Source of the DNA: Persicaria tinctoria
Lineage: Eukaryota; Streptophyta; Magnoliopsida; Caryophyllales; Polygonaceae
DNA: 64,000 bases
Assembly (NCBI GenBank): GCA_037127255.1
Contig: JBANSL010000013.1
Location: forward strand, 61,146,688-61,210,687
Direction: 5' to 3'
The notes under the pieces were generated by a model. That model saw only the letters and a program-made list of their open reading frames with translations. It made no database searches and was not told the DNA's origin. Every line of letters begins with the position of its first letter. Position 1 is the first letter of the stretch. A program made the translations under genes and the position numbers. Below, piece by piece: positions 32,811-44,625 of the stretch.

Positions 32811-34722
32811 TCTGCCAATTCGGGTCGAGGAGGGCTGTTTTGTGGGAGGTGGGGATGGGGGAATGGGATGTCGGGTTTGAGGCAGGGGGGATTGGGAGTC
32901 AGGAAGCACGGACGGAGATGCGGCGAGGGGGGGTGGCGGCGGCCGCTGCATGCCTGCGGCCTGTTGATAGGCTGCAACCGCGGCATGCTGCTGCGGCCGC
33001 CGCCAGTGTCGAGGGTGGGGAGAGGGTGTGGGGTAATTGATGGGTTTCGGCCGCAGCCTGATGAGGCGGCCGCGGCATCAGGACTGGCGGAATGGGAAAT
33101 GAGGAGGATGTAGGGGAAGGTGTGGCAGGGTGATGGGTGGTGTTCATGGAGACGATGTGACGAGGTCGGAAGACACCAGAGATATTGCGGGTGTGTGGTC
33201 TGGAGGCAGGAGGTGGTAGTGATGGTGGTGGGGGAGAGGCAAGAGCACCGGGAGAGCTCTGGGGAAGAAGAAAGTGAGGGAATGAAGACTCTGACTCAAA
33301 CTGGGACACATGTGGTGGAGAAGGGGGAGAAGAAAAAGGGAAGCGATACTCATCAAATGTGACATGACGGGACAGAATGAGCTTGTGAGTCTTGACATCG
33401 AGGCAGAGGTAACTGCGATAATCAGACGGATAGCAAAGAAAGACACAAGGAGTGGAGCGTGGGTGAAGCTTGTGAGGGGCGGTGGATGACTGATTTGGGA
33501 AGCACAAGCACCCAAAGGTACGAAGGTGATCATACCTAGGCAAGGTGCAATAAAGTGCCTGAGTTGGTGAGCGATGGTGGAGGGTAGTAGATGAGAGAAT
33601 GTTTAGGAGGTAGCATGTGGTGGCTAAGGCGTAAGGCCAATAGGGAAGGGGAATAGATGCTTGGAAGAAGAGAGAGCGCATCATGTTGGTAATGGTTCTG
33701 ATGATTAGTTCGGCCTTGCCATTCTGTTGGGAAGTATAGGGGCAAGACAAGCGATAGGAGATCCCATTCGTGTTGAAGAAAGTGTGAAAGTCTTTGTTAT
33801 CAAATTCGCGGTCATTCTCACATTGGAAACACTTGATAGAGGTGTGAAATTGTGTTTTGATGTAAGTATGGAATTTGGCAAAGATAGGAAACACTTGAGA
33901 CTTAAAATGCAACGGGAAAACCCATAAGAAATGACTATAATCATCCAGAAACAAAAGGTAATACTTATGAGCCTCCTTGCTAGGCACAGGAGATGTCCAA
34001 ATGTCACTATGAATTATATCAAATGGGGCAAAAGTAGTGTTTAAAGACCGCTAAAAATGAAGTCTGGCATGCTTGCCTAACTGACAGGAAGAACATAAAC
34101 TAGAGCGAGGCTCTTTATTACATTTGACAAGACTCTTAGAACGAAGCAAATCTAAAACTGCAGAACTGGGATGACCAAGGCGTGCATGCCACAGACTGGA
34201 TGACGATGTTGAAAGGGCGACGGGACTCGACGGGCAGGATGGTGAGGGCGACAACAAAGGATAGAGCTCCCCGATTCTATTACATCTCAGGCGAGTAACC
34301 CCCGTAGTAAGATCATTCATAGAGAAACCAAACGGATCAAACACAAAAGAAACATTATTGTCAGTGGTGAGCCGACGGACAGAGATAAGGTTTTTGACAT
34401 GTTTGGGGGCAATGAGGATGTTGTTGAGGTGTAAAGGGTTGGTTGGGGTTGGTAATGTGGCGTGGCCAATGCCCGAAGTAGCAAGGCGACCACCGTTGCC
34501 GACGACAATAGAATGTGCAGGACCCTTAAAAGAAAGAGAAGAGAGAGTACCTGAGGAGTTCTTCATATGAGATGTGGCGCCAGTGTCCATGTACCAAGCG
34601 GAGTCAGGAGGTGCCAGTTGCATAGAGGAGAAGGCGTGATGCACATCAGTCGGAGCGTAGGTCTGATCAGACGAAGACGGGTAGGCCTGGTGACCGGCGG
34701 GTTGAGGAGCTGGACCCAACAA
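32811..34722 (-). pseudogene. Copia A protease and integrase
   Basis: Protease active site WYMDTGATSHM (about 34600) is followed by the pre-integrase motif LWHARLGHPS and CSSCQLGKHARL. The integrase core has FLDDYSHFLW (first Asp), CENDREFDNKDF (second Asp; the usual CDNGREF is altered) and QQNGKAELIIRTI (Glu), then HLRTFGCLCFPN and RHVTFDEYRFPF. A frameshift occurs around 34050-34000. The C-terminal part is Pro/Ser-rich with a poly-Ala stretch near 32990. Confidence 0.85.
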
Positions 34723-35320
34723 GCCCGCTCCCTGCTGACTGTTGGGATACGGGGATTATGGCCGATATGTCGCAGGCGGGTAGCCAAAGGGCATCCAAGG
34801 TGGATAGTCGGGGGCGGGATACCAGGAGGGGCGAGGGGAGTCCGACGGATGTTGTGGCCGACGACCATTGCTGCGGCTGCACTGTAGGGCATAGGTCTCG
34901 TCAATGTCACTTGACGAGACCAGTGTCGTTTTGTCCTTGGCGGCCTCGGTGGTCTGACGGTGAAGGCGAGTCTCCTTCAGGATCAATTATAAGACCGGGT
35001 CTTCTCGAAGGTGGGGAGAGGTTCCGTCTGCTGGATATGAGTAGCAGTAGCATTGTATTCATAGGGAAGGCCCGAAAGTACCTAGAGGACAAGGCGAGTA
35101 GCGCTGGGTTTGGAGTCGATGATGCCTAATTGATCAGACAGGGTTTTGATATGCTGACAGTAGGCGGATATCGACGGGAAAGATGCAAGCTTGCAACTTG
35201 AGAATTCGTGCTCAAGGTAGACAACACGGGTGGACTTGTTGTCTTGAAAAAGATTTTGAAGCTTGGTCCAGGCACCCAAGGCATTGTCAGTTTCAAGGTC
35301 GTTGGTGGATGGATCAAGGG
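34723..35320 (-). pseudogene. Copia A Gag, N-terminus missing
   Basis: Minus-strand NALGAWTKLQNLFQDN, VYLEHEFSSCKLASFPSI and ETRLHRQ match the copia C Gag (60574-61419) nearly residue for residue. Homology to copia C ends about 35320, where copia B sequence starts. No CCHC knuckle is recognised; the downstream part is Arg/Gly/Pro-rich. Confidence 0.75.
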
Positions 35321-35324
35321 AACT

Positions 35325-36440
35325 CAGATTTAATTCAGTTGCTTGTATTCTACAGGACCTTTTAACTAAGAAGTTGTTGATAAAGGATGGGCTGATCAAG
35401 GTTTATACAAGCTGAGATCTGATTGTAAACAGAGTCTCTTCAATAATCATTCCAGTTTCAATTTCAATAAACTTGTTCATGCTTGCGAAGCAAGTGACTG
35501 TTTGGACATTTTTCATGCTCGCTTAGGACATACATCTTTGGCTAAGATGAAATTACTTCCTGTTTGTGATTGTTCTGTATCAAAACTTTTCATTGTGATG
35601 GGTGTGCGCTTACCAAGCATCATAGGCTACCGTTTTCAATCAGTACATCTATAGTAGAGCAACCGTTTGCTTTGGTGCATATGGACCTTTGGGGCCCCTT
35701 ATAGAGTTTCGTCTATTTCAGGTGCTAAGTCCTTCCTTACGATCCTTGATTATCATACTAGGTGCACCGGAACGCACTTATTGAAAGACAAAATGTAGGT
35801 CTTCAATGTGAGTGAAGGTTTTGTTGCTTTAGCAGCTACTCAATTTGGTGCCTCAGTCAAGACAACACAAACAGATAACGGCACTGAATTTATGCAGCGG
35901 AGATGTGCTGAGTTTATTGCTTCGAAAGGCGTCGTTCATCAGCATTCTACCCTTAAAGTTCCTCAGCAAAACGAACGGGTAGAATGAAATCATCGACACC
36001 TCATTGAGACAGCTCGTTCTCTCAGGGTTCATGCTCATATTCCGCTGCGTTTATAGGGTGAATGTGTCTTGAGTGCCACATACATCATAAACAAATTACC
36101 TTCTTCAGCTTTGGGAGGTAAGTCACCTTGTGAGGTATTGTTTATGAAGGCTCCTACTTATGATGAACATAGAGTAGTTGGTTGCCTTTCCTTTGCTTCA
36201 AATTAAGAGTAAGGTTCATCGGGATAACTTTGAGCCTACTGCCAGGAGATGCATCTTGACAACAAGACGATCTTTATGAGTCGTCATGTTGTCTTCAAGG
36301 AATCCATTTTTCCTTTTCAAGAGTCTAGTCCTGAGACGCACCGATTGTTAGATGATTCTTTACCCATTGTGAGTCCTACAGTTGATGGTGATTGGGATGT
36401 TCCGGTGATCGAATCACCAGCTCCTGCTCTTTCTTCCTAG
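35325..36440 (+). pseudogene. Copia B protease end and integrase
   Basis: Starts in the protease-to-integrase linker (NSVACILQDLLTKK), continues with LDIFHARLGHTSLAKM, CDGCALTKHHRLPF and VHMDLWGP, then LTILDYHTRCTGTHL (first Asp), KTTQTDNGTEFMQRR (second Asp) and PQQNERVE (Glu, directly followed by a stop), then ARSLRVHAHIPLR and RHVVFKESIFPF. Many in-frame stops and several frameshifts show strong decay. Confidence 0.75.
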
Positions 36441-36599
36441 TCTGTCCAACCCAATGAGCAGTTGATGTCTTCTCCATCTGTTTCTCTTGTGAGCGTTGCT
36501 CCTCTTGATGATCATGTTGACGAGGAGGTTTCTATACCTCCAGCTGCTCCTATGCGCAGGTCTACAAGGCCCACTGTTATCCCCGCTCGTCTGTAGGAT

Positions 36600-38324
36600 T
36601 ATGTCTGTCATTCCCTTTCTTCAAGGGGTGATAGATCAGACCCTTCTACTGGTGTGTCAAGATCTTTTGCTGCGTTCGGTACACAACACTTGGGACATTA
36701 CTCCTCTGAATTCATCTTGTCTTTGGTTGCTGTGTTTGAATCGTTTGAACCTCATACGTTTGAACAAGCACAAGGCCATCTTGAATGGGAAGCAGCTATT
36801 GCCAAGGAGCTTCAATCTCTCGAATGTAACAAGACTTGGAACCTTACTCAGTTGCCTCCCGGGAAGAAACCGATTGGGTGTAAATGGGTATTCAAAGTGA
36901 AATATCGTGCTGATGGATCGGTTGAAAGGCACAAAGCCCGATTGGTGGCCAAAGATTTCAATCAAATAAATGACAAAGATTACAAGCATACATTCTCTCC
37001 GGCTGCTAAGTTGCCTACGGTTCGTGTAGGGCTGGCTCTAGCTGCTGCAAAGAATTGGGCTCTTCATCAATTGTACATTAATAACGCCTTTCTTCACGAC
37101 GATTTAGATGAGGAAGTGTATATGATTCCTCCTGCGGGTTATGGGAAAGCGTTGCTTGAACAAGTATGCAAGCTTAATCGTTCCCTTTACGGCCTCAAAC
37201 AAGCGAGTCAACAATGGAGCATCACCCTTACCAAGTTCCTTGTTAGCAAAGGCTTTCATCAGTCCACTTATGATCACTCGTTGTTCGTTAAAGGGGGTCC
37301 GGGCCACATGACAGTTTCCCTCGTTTGCGTGGACGATATGTTGCTCCTCGGTGATGTTCCTTATGAGATTACAAGTTTGAAGGATGCGTTACATGATACT
37401 TTCACTATTAAGGATCTCGGCCACACGAGGTATTTCCTTGGTATGGAAATTGCATGATCAACAGAGGGCATCTTACTTAATCAGGGTAAATACGTGTTGG
37501 ACATATTGGATGGTGCTGGTGTCTCTGATTGTCGTCCTGCGAAGTTTCCGATGCAACAGGGCTTGAAGCTCACCCCTACTGATGGAGAGTTGTATTCCGA
37601 TCCAGAACGGTATCGTCGTTTGATCGGGAGGCTGTTGTACCTCACGTTAACCCGACTGGATATCACATACATTGTACAACAACTTAGTCAATTTGTTGCT
37701 GAGCCACACCAGCCCCATATGAATGTTGCTTTGCACTTGTTAAGGTACCTCAAAGGCTCCTTCAACTACGCTCTATTTTATCCATCCTTTTTTGATTTGC
37801 AACCGGTTGCATATAGCGATGCGGATTGGGGCAGTTGTGCGTTTACTGCTCGGTCTCTTACCGGTTATTGCGTGTTTCTCGGGGGTTCTTTGGTCTCTTG
37901 GAAGACCAAGAAACAAAAAACGGTCTCGAAATACACCGCAGAGAGTGAATACCGGAGTATGTCTGAAGTGGCCAGTGAAATTGTCTGGCTTCATAGTTTG
38001 TTGTCTGATCTTCATGTTTTTGTGCGCCTGCCTATTGACCTTCATTGTGACAATAAGGCGGCATTACAGCTCGTTGTCAATCCTGTGTTTCATGAGCGGA
38101 CCAAACACATCCGGATTGACAGACATTTCATTCGAGAGATGGTTCAAGCTGGATTCATTGCCATGTCATTTGTTCCCTCGGGTCTTCAATTGGCCGATAT
38201 ATTTACGAAGCCCTTGGGTGCTGTTCTTCATCATACTATGTGCTCCAAGCTTGGTCTTCGGTTTCCCCTACGCCCAGCTTGCGGGGGATGTAGACACAGG
38301 GGTTTCCAATATGTTGCTCGATGA
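36600..38324 (+). pseudogene. Copia B reverse transcriptase and RNase H
   Basis: RT carries WEAAIAKELQSLECNKTW, GCKWVFKVKYRADGSVERHK, HQLYINNAFLHDDLDEEVYM, KLNRSLYGLKQASQQW and VCVDDMLLLGD (YVDD changed to CVDD). A single TGA near 37456 after YFLGMEIA interrupts the frame, which resumes with GKYVLDILDGAGV and RRLIGRLLYLTLTRLDITY. RNase H shows YSDADWGSCAFTARS, KTVSKYTAESEYRSMS, LHCDNKAALQLV and HERTKHIRIDRHFIRE, ending LADIFTKPLG. Apart from that one stop the RT-RNase H frame is open, so it is less decayed than the integrase. Confidence 0.85.
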
Positions 38325-38609
38325 TGTTCAGAGCAATAATGGAACACAGAGCAGTGACGTTGAGGAAGTAGGATTGGGGTTTGGGCTCAATTCAATTGTA
38401 GGAGATGGGCTTCCGATTAGGCTCAATTATAGTCCAGTAGAAGTTAATAATAGATTAGAAGATACTAGGTTGAGTTAGCCGCTTGCTTACCTCTGTATAT
38501 ATAGCATCAGTTGTACAGATCTTGCTTTCTAAGAAATACAGAAAATCCGTTGCACAACTTCGTTCTCTAAAATCCACAGTTTCCTAATCTACTATTCTCA
38601 AGCACATCA
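38289..38609 (+). repeat. Copia B 3' LTR
   Basis: Begins TGTAGACACAGG directly after a GCGGGGGA purine tract and probably ends AAGCACATCA (321 bp). A TATA-like CTGTATATATAGC occurs near 38495. The right boundary is uncertain because no 5' LTR is available. Confidence 0.65.
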
Positions 38610-39181
38610 TCCATCTAGATATATAGAAATGTTTCAAGTGGCTCTAAGCAATGCAATAAGCTTAAAAGCGCGCTTTTTCTACTTACTAGTAGCGTGCGGA
38701 CACCCACTCTTAATATTTTACTCATTTCAATTAACAATATATGCCGCTTTATGTTTGAAAAAAGTTTTAAGAAAAATATCATTTTATTCATTTTTGTATC
38801 AGTAAATGTTATAATACTTTTGTAAATGCTATGTTATTTCGCATGAGGTAAGAGTATTTATTTTTTTTCTTAAATAAAATATGAGACATATGTAGTATTT
38901 GTGGATGCATATTTAGCAAGTGAGCCTTGGTCCAGATTAAACACAATAAAGACTCATAGTCCGTTTCTGCACCAGCTCCTTTTGAAACATGAATTTTCAA
39001 AATTAAATTTTATAAACAAATCAATATAAAGGTATAGAATCGAAAATTATTTTTTATTTCTCAACAAAAAAAATTTAATATTTATTTATACCCAAAATAA
39101 TTTTGTGATACACCGAATAGACCAATAAAGGCCCAAACAGGGCAAAGGATATTGACTGCATTCACAATGCTAACTCTAACA
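38610..39181. other. No gene seen
   Basis: AT-rich sequence with T-runs and A-runs. No coding frame, RNA gene or terminal repeat recognised. Confidence 0.5.
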
Positions 39182-39943
39182 TCTATATAAAATACTAAAA
39201 CAGAGACCGTTGGCGCGACCTCGTTGTCACAGAATTTTCTGGATTAAACGGGATTATTTTTACCTGCGTGGCATTTTCAGGATTAAATCGGTATTTTTTT
39301 ATAAATATTCTGGGCCACATCAATTAATAAACAAATATAGTTAGCTAAAAACTTATCTTTTTAGATCAATATATTAAGTGTCTATAAAACTATAAAACCT
39401 ATCATTAAGTTAACATAATCCAAAAGGTGTTTTGTCCCTATCACATTCAAATAATAAAAATAAGTAATTCTAGCATTAATGTGATTCATCGCTAAACCAA
39501 ACAAAAATCATAAAGAGTGAGACTGTATAATTTTTTTTAATGATCAATTTACGTGAAAAATGTTTCATTATGTTTGTAGAGATTATACTTTAAAATCAAA
39601 TGTTATATACCATAATTGACCTATATATCACTCTCGAAATTCCTTCAATGGCTCTTTGCCGATCGAGCCATAGTAGCAGATTTCATAATTGTCGATAGAT
39701 TAGTTCATTATGTGACAAAATATTTGACCAAATATGATATTGAATTTCATCTAGAATGTAAAATAATTGACCAAATATTAGATAGATAATTAAAGTGGTA
39801 TTATATTTTTTGACTACATCAATTAATAACCCAATTTCATCTAACATATTTCAACTAAGCATAAAATTTAATAAAATATATTTCAAACAAATTAACATAA
39901 TAAAATGTAATTTATTAATAAACGCGCGGGTATCAAATACTAG
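39182..39943 (+). mobile_element. Short non-autonomous Helitron
   Basis: Left end TCTATATAAAATACTAAAAC is the usual plant Helitron 5' pattern (TC start), preceded by A. Right end CGCGCGGGTATCAAATACTAG ends in CTAG and is followed by T, so insertion is between A and T. The 3' hairpin is degenerate; only its GCGCGGG half is clear. No Rep/helicase coding is present (762 bp). Confidence 0.7.
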
Positions 39944-39962
39944 TAATAATAAAAGCTAGTTA

Positions 39963-40100
39963 CACATTTCATGTGGTTGATTAGTAAGATTAGTAACTTG
40001 CTTTGAAGCCCAAAACGTAGGCCCATATCAAATACATTTCATGTGGTTGATTTAGTAAAATTAATAACTTGCTTTAAAGTCCAAAGTAGGCCCAATGGCC
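39963..40100 (+). repeat. Tandem duplication, about 70-bp unit
   Basis: ACATTTCATGTGGTTGATTA and the following GTAACTTGCTTTGAAGCCCA repeat once with small changes, starting at 39963 and 40034. Confidence 0.85.
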
Positions 40101-41219
40101 CATATCCAATATGCCACTAAACAAAGGAGAATAAAATAATAATAAAAGCACGGTTCATAAGGGAACTCCTACTTTTTATATATAGAGAATAGAGATTTTA
40201 CTTCTCTGACTGTTATAATGCAAACGAGTTTAATTAAATTTATATTTTAAATGAGATTATTGTTGTTGTTTTTTAAGTTCACTATAAATAGATTTTTTAT
40301 AATATTCAAATGTCTTTTTTAGAGATATATTTTTAACGGATTTCAATAAGTTAACAAATTATGATTTTTTACTAATAATGACATTTTTTTCTAATAATTT
40401 ATAACTGATTTGTAAATATTATTTACAACATTTTCTAATAAATAATTTTTCTATTTAATTCAATTAATACTTTATTGAATTTGTATTTATTATTAACAAA
40501 ATTTTCTAATAATTAAATATTCAAAATATTTTATACTTTTTTTAGTAATTAATTACATGTTTTCAACAGATTTGTTGTACTACTGAAAATTTTCTAATTA
40601 TTTGTTTTCAATGGATTCTAAATCGTATTTGTTCAGATTTACGTAGTATTATTTTAAGGAATAAATTGATAGATGTTTTTTTATGATATAATGATTTTTT
40701 TAAAATGATTGTATTATTCAAAGGATTGTAAATCAGATTTTTCTTTTAATATTTATAATATAAAGGAATAATTGAAAGGAATAAATTGCTAAATGATTTT
40801 TTCATATAATTTATAGGAATAAATTGCTAAATGATTTTTCGTATAATTTAAAGGAATAAATTGCTAAATGATATTTTCAGATTTATAATTTGAAGCTATA
40901 TTGGTTTTTATATATTAGAAACAAAATAAAATAATACGGAGTATAAACAAACATGCAAAAAAATCAATCAAATAAGCATTAGGGACTCCCTAGTGTTCGA
41001 ATATAAATTGGAAAACAAATTTTAATATTATTTGAAATAATCCTATGGGATCATAAAACACATTTTTGTTGCAGTGCTGCACGACACTTATATGACATAC
41101 TAATCAATAGTACTGTATTTTAAACATATCATTTGGTATCAGTTATAATAGGTGATATTGGTGTAAATTAAAGTAATAAACTAATAATCGTTATGTATAT
41201 GTACTGTATTTGGTGTAGC
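40101..41219. other. AT-rich stretch with short tandem repeats; no gene
   Basis: Very AT-rich. GGAATAAATTGCTAAATGAT recurs three times between about 40780 and 40880 (40-45 bp period). No coding frame of note. Confidence 0.5.
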
Positions 41220-41367
41220 CAGGGGGCGGATCCAAGAGTGGACGACACCAGGCCGTCGCCCACCCGGATCCGGAAAAAAGAAATACAACAGTGTTTGTGT
41301 TATATAAAATAATTGAAAGGTAAAATACAATTATCTTTAGTGACTTAGTAATTAAGCTCACCCATTT

Positions 41368-41407
41368 TACGAACGAACTCGGCACTCACGTGCCGAGTTC
41401 GTTCGTA
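41368..41407. repeat. Perfect 18-bp hairpin with 4-base loop
   Basis: TACGAACGAACTCGGCAC, loop TCAC, then its exact complement. The CACTCACGTGCCG core recurs without the full stem near 42140. Function unknown; see findings. Confidence 0.9.
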
Positions 41408-41722
41408 GATTGGATGTACTCATACTCGCCTATATGATATATATCTAATTTTAATATATTAAATATGTCTGTATACAGAATCGATTCCAAAGAGTTCTGA
41501 AATCACCATTTCGGTAGACTATAATCTTAATAATAAGATACTATAATAATAATAATAAAAATAATATATAATTAGTTTGATGCGTGTAATCAATAACTCA
41601 AAAAGTATATTTTAAGATAGAATTAATCAACCCGAAATCTTGCAATGACCCACTTATTATTATTATTATGTTTAATTATATTGATGATTGTGTTATATTG
41701 ATATAATTTTTTTCCTTATATA

Positions 41723-41956
41723 CTCTCTCCGATTTTTAATATAAGGCGTTTGAATTTTGTGCACGTAGTTTAAGGAGCTAAAAACTATACGAAATATTGA
41801 TTTTTTAATTAATTTTTTTTACATTACAATACTTATTATTAATAAGTATTATAATGTAAAAAATTTGAATTAAAAAAATCAATATTTTATATAGTTTTTA
41901 GCTCCTTAAACTACGTGCATCAAAGTCAAATGCCTTATATTTCCAATCGGAGGGAG
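41723..41956. mobile_element. Stowaway MITE
   Basis: Ends CTCTCTCCGATTTTTAATAT and, in reverse, CTCCCTCCGATTGGAAATAT, flanked by TA on both sides. The arms are almost fully complementary across 234 bp, with matching GTAGTTTAAGGAGCTAAAAA in each arm. Typical Tc1/mariner-derived MITE. Confidence 0.9.
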
Positions 41957-42332
41957 TAATATTTAGTCTTTTATAAGATATTTCATCTATCCAATTATAT
42001 GAGTTAATGGTAAAATAAAATAATTATTTAATCATTTTAAATTATATAGATTAGAACTATCTAATTATTTTTATTAGATTTCCTTTTTGACGGGAGAAGG
42101 TTTTGCGAGACGCACTCTCGCGCCGTCACGTAGGCAGATTCACTCACGTGCCGCCACGCAGGCACCAATGCATCGGTTTTAGTATATGTATATATAGATA
42201 ATAATAATTTTTCTTACCAATTTAAGATATTCTCTTTCTATATTTTTTCTTAAATATTTTGAATAAAAATAATATAAAAATTATCAATAAAAAAATTGTG
42301 TCCACCCGAAAAAACTTCTAAATCTGCCTATA

Positions 42333-43238
42333 AGTGTAGCACTATTTAATTGGTCTGTCTTCATCATCACATATCAAAATCTTCAGAGTGTTCCTATTTG
42401 TCACCCTAAAAATCGCAACATATAATTGTCAATTAGTGAAAACGGACTTCTAGAGGTATAATTCAACTTATTGTCCTTAACTTTTATTTATAGTCGTTTT
42501 GGAACAGCCCACCAACGAAAATTGTTTTCTCTGCAAGGACTATAGTCTCTTGAAATATACATTAATTACACAATCAATTATCCATAGAATAAAATAAATA
42601 CTGCATTTGATGATAATAATAGATGCTTGATTAATTAAAGCATCCCTTTGAATGCAACGGCAAAAAAAAAAATACAATTACATAATCTAAATTACATAAT
42701 ACAATCAGATTATCATTAATTACATAATACTCTCTCCGAATTCTTTGATTAAAAAAATGACAGTACATAACACTCCCTCTAAATGACTTGCACATGGTTT
42801 TTAACCCACTCCTAATGCCCAAAAGACGTAATTAATCATTATTTAAACAAATTCAACATTATCAAATTCCCCTCCACGATCATATAGCTTAATACAGTAA
42901 TCTCATCATTCGGGATGCTCTCGGGTTGACTAACCACCACTCGAATTTTTTATTTTTTTTTTAAAAAAATATAGCTTAATACAATATATATAAAGTAAGA
43001 AAGAAGAAATCAAGCTAAACTGTATGTTGGAAGAAAATTGAGTTGGAAATGATTTATATTGTTGAGAGTAATTTATTATTCGGTCTTTTTATCTAATGTC
43101 CTAAGGATATAAGATAAGATAAAAATTAAATTAATTAAAATTTTAAAAATATTTTCAAATTAGCGCTATTATCGGCGTCAGATAGAAAACTCGTTATTAA
43201 ATTATGACATAACATTATTTTTATTTAATTATTTCTTA
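42333..43238. other. No gene seen
   Basis: AT-rich. A TACTCTCTCCGAATTCTTTG phrase near 42730 may be an isolated Stowaway end. No coding frame or RNA gene is supported. Confidence 0.45.
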
Positions 43239-43526
43239 CTCCTTTCGTCTCAAAATACATGTCTTTTTAAGACGGAGTACGGGAATAAGAAGTATGCTAA
43301 ATGTAATGATTAGATGTAAAAAGAAGGTTAAAGTGTAATGATTAGACTTTGGTATTAGAGTATTTTTTTTTTTTTTAATTTGTGAGGAGGAGAGTATGAG
43401 TGATGTAAAAATTAGATTAATGATTAGATGTAAAAGTAGATTAAGTGTAATGATAAATCTAAAAAGACATGTATTTTTAATAAAATTTTATGGGATAAAA
43501 AGACATGTATTTTGAGACGGATGGAG
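43239..43526. mobile_element. Stowaway MITE
   Basis: Left CTCCTTTCGTCTCAAAATAC and right reverse CTCCATCCGTCTCAAAATAC form terminal inverted repeats over about 30 bp. Flank TA at the left, TG at the right (mutated TA duplication). Interior repeats TGTAATGATTAGATGTAAAA. Confidence 0.85.
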
Positions 43527-43766
43527 TGTTTAATAAGGATGAGGATAAGGATAATAATAGGAAGATATGTTTGCATAGTAAATAAAATATTTCAATATTT
43601 GTCTTAATAAATGAAACTACCTTTTGAGGCAAAATCTTGTGGGAAGAACGATCGATGTTCTTAATTAAAATAAAATAAAAAATTCAAGAAGATCCCAGTA
43701 GGGTTGTTTACTAATTAAAGATATTTGCAAGATTAAAGAAGATCCAGTGGGGTTGTTATTATTTAA
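43527..43766. other. No gene; short duplicated phrase
   Basis: AAGAAGATCC(C)AGTAGGGTTGTT occurs twice (about 43688 and 43737), a local duplication of about 50 bp. Nothing else recognised. Confidence 0.5.
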
Positions 43767-44233
43767 GGGGATTGTTAAATACACCGTTAATTTTTACTGG
43801 ATACACCGCTAATCTCCGCAACTCTTTGCGGAGTTAATTCCGCACCCTGTTGCGGAATACTTTTGACGTTGTGTCAAACAGCCTTTACGCCGACTTAACT
43901 TCGCAACTCCTTGCGGAGTTAAGTCGGCACCCGGTTGCGACTCTGTGTCCGATTCTCCTTCCAATGAGCAAATTCAAGGAGCAAAAAAAAATAAAAAAAA
44001 TACTACGCAGCTCCCTGCGGAACACGTCTTTGATAATATTTTTTTTTTTTGTTAAACATATAGGTTAGGGAACTCTGCATCCTAATGCAGACCTCTCTCC
44101 GCAACGTCTTGCGGACCTTTTGTCGATGGACTTTTATGGCGTGTTTGGCACGATGTCTAGGGAGATCCACAAGGGGTTGCGAAGCTCGATCCGCAAGGGG
44201 TTGCGGAGATTAGCGGTGTATTTAGAAAACCCG
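43767..44233. mobile_element. Stem-loop-rich TIR element (467 bp)
   Basis: An 8-bp duplication TTATTTAA (43759-43766, 44234-44241) flanks inverted ends GGGGATTGTTAAATACACCG and, in reverse, CGGGTTTTCTAAATACACCG. The interior has several short inverted repeats of the form CCGCAA-N(4-6)-TTGCGG. Size of duplication allows hAT or a MULE-like origin; a ninth base would mismatch. No coding capacity. Confidence 0.75.
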
Positions 44234-44625
44234 TTATTTAAAGATATATGTTATTATATGTTAATTAAAGAAGATGCTCATTTTAGGCCATAACAAGAAG
44301 AAGAAGAAGATGCTTATTTATTTATAGGCTAGCTTACATAATGAAAAAAAATCCAAGAAATCTATCTAATCTCATGTATATATTATCTATCTATCTATAG
44401 AGAAAAAAAAAATATCCATATAATAATACCTAATTAATTAAATATTCACATTAGTTAAATGTCCATCGGTCACCCCTAAGTGTTGCCCGATACACTTTTC
44501 TCAATTAAGATCTTCGTGATTTTTCTAATCCAACGAGCTCCAATTTCGCTCACTTATCTTTCAATTTCGCACAACAATTTCGATTGTATATCGTTTGTCA
44601 TCATAATATAAGCACATATTTTCTA
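44234..44625. other. No gene; AT-rich with AAG repeats
   Basis: Includes an AAGAAGAAGAAG microsatellite near 44298 and a TCTA run near 44385. 44617-44625 is the 9-bp target duplication of the MULE that follows. Confidence 0.5.

Larger units (their letters stand above)
31173..35320 (-). mobile_element. Ty1/copia element A, 5' truncated
   Basis: Minus-strand element with 3' LTR at 31173-31305, RNase H, RT, integrase, protease and part of gag in copia order. The gag start, primer site and 5' LTR are missing because the sequence switches near 35320 to an oppositely oriented copia (B). Multiple stops and frameshifts make it inactive. It is closely related to copia C at 57-62 kb. Confidence 0.85.
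35320..38609 (+). mobile_element. Ty1/copia element B, 5' truncated
   Basis: Plus-strand copia beginning inside protease and running through integrase, RT, RNase H and a 3' LTR. The 5' LTR and gag are absent. It is a different family from copias A and C (different RT, LTR and polypurine tract). The head-to-head junction with copia A near 35320 shows no target duplication, suggesting deletion or illegitimate joining. Confidence 0.8.
41220..42332. mobile_element. hAT-like non-autonomous element
   Basis: The left end CAGGGGGCGGATCCAAGAGT is close to the common plant hAT terminus CAGGGGCGGANCC. The right end read in reverse, TATAGGCAGATTTAGAAG, is a decayed match. Flanks GGTGTAGC (41212-41219) and AGTGTAGC (42333-42340) give an 8-bp duplication with one mismatch, as expected for hAT. 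It contains a Stowaway MITE and a perfect hairpin. No transposase frame is seen. Confidence 0.6.

Noticed and set aside
33120..33362. Plus-strand frames across 31.9-35.1 kb
   Set aside because: They are opposite-strand reads of the copia A polyprotein, whose domains are unambiguous on the minus strand.
41040..41110. Stand-alone small RNA gene in the AT-rich region
   Set aside because: No promoter boxes, conserved structure or terminator seen.
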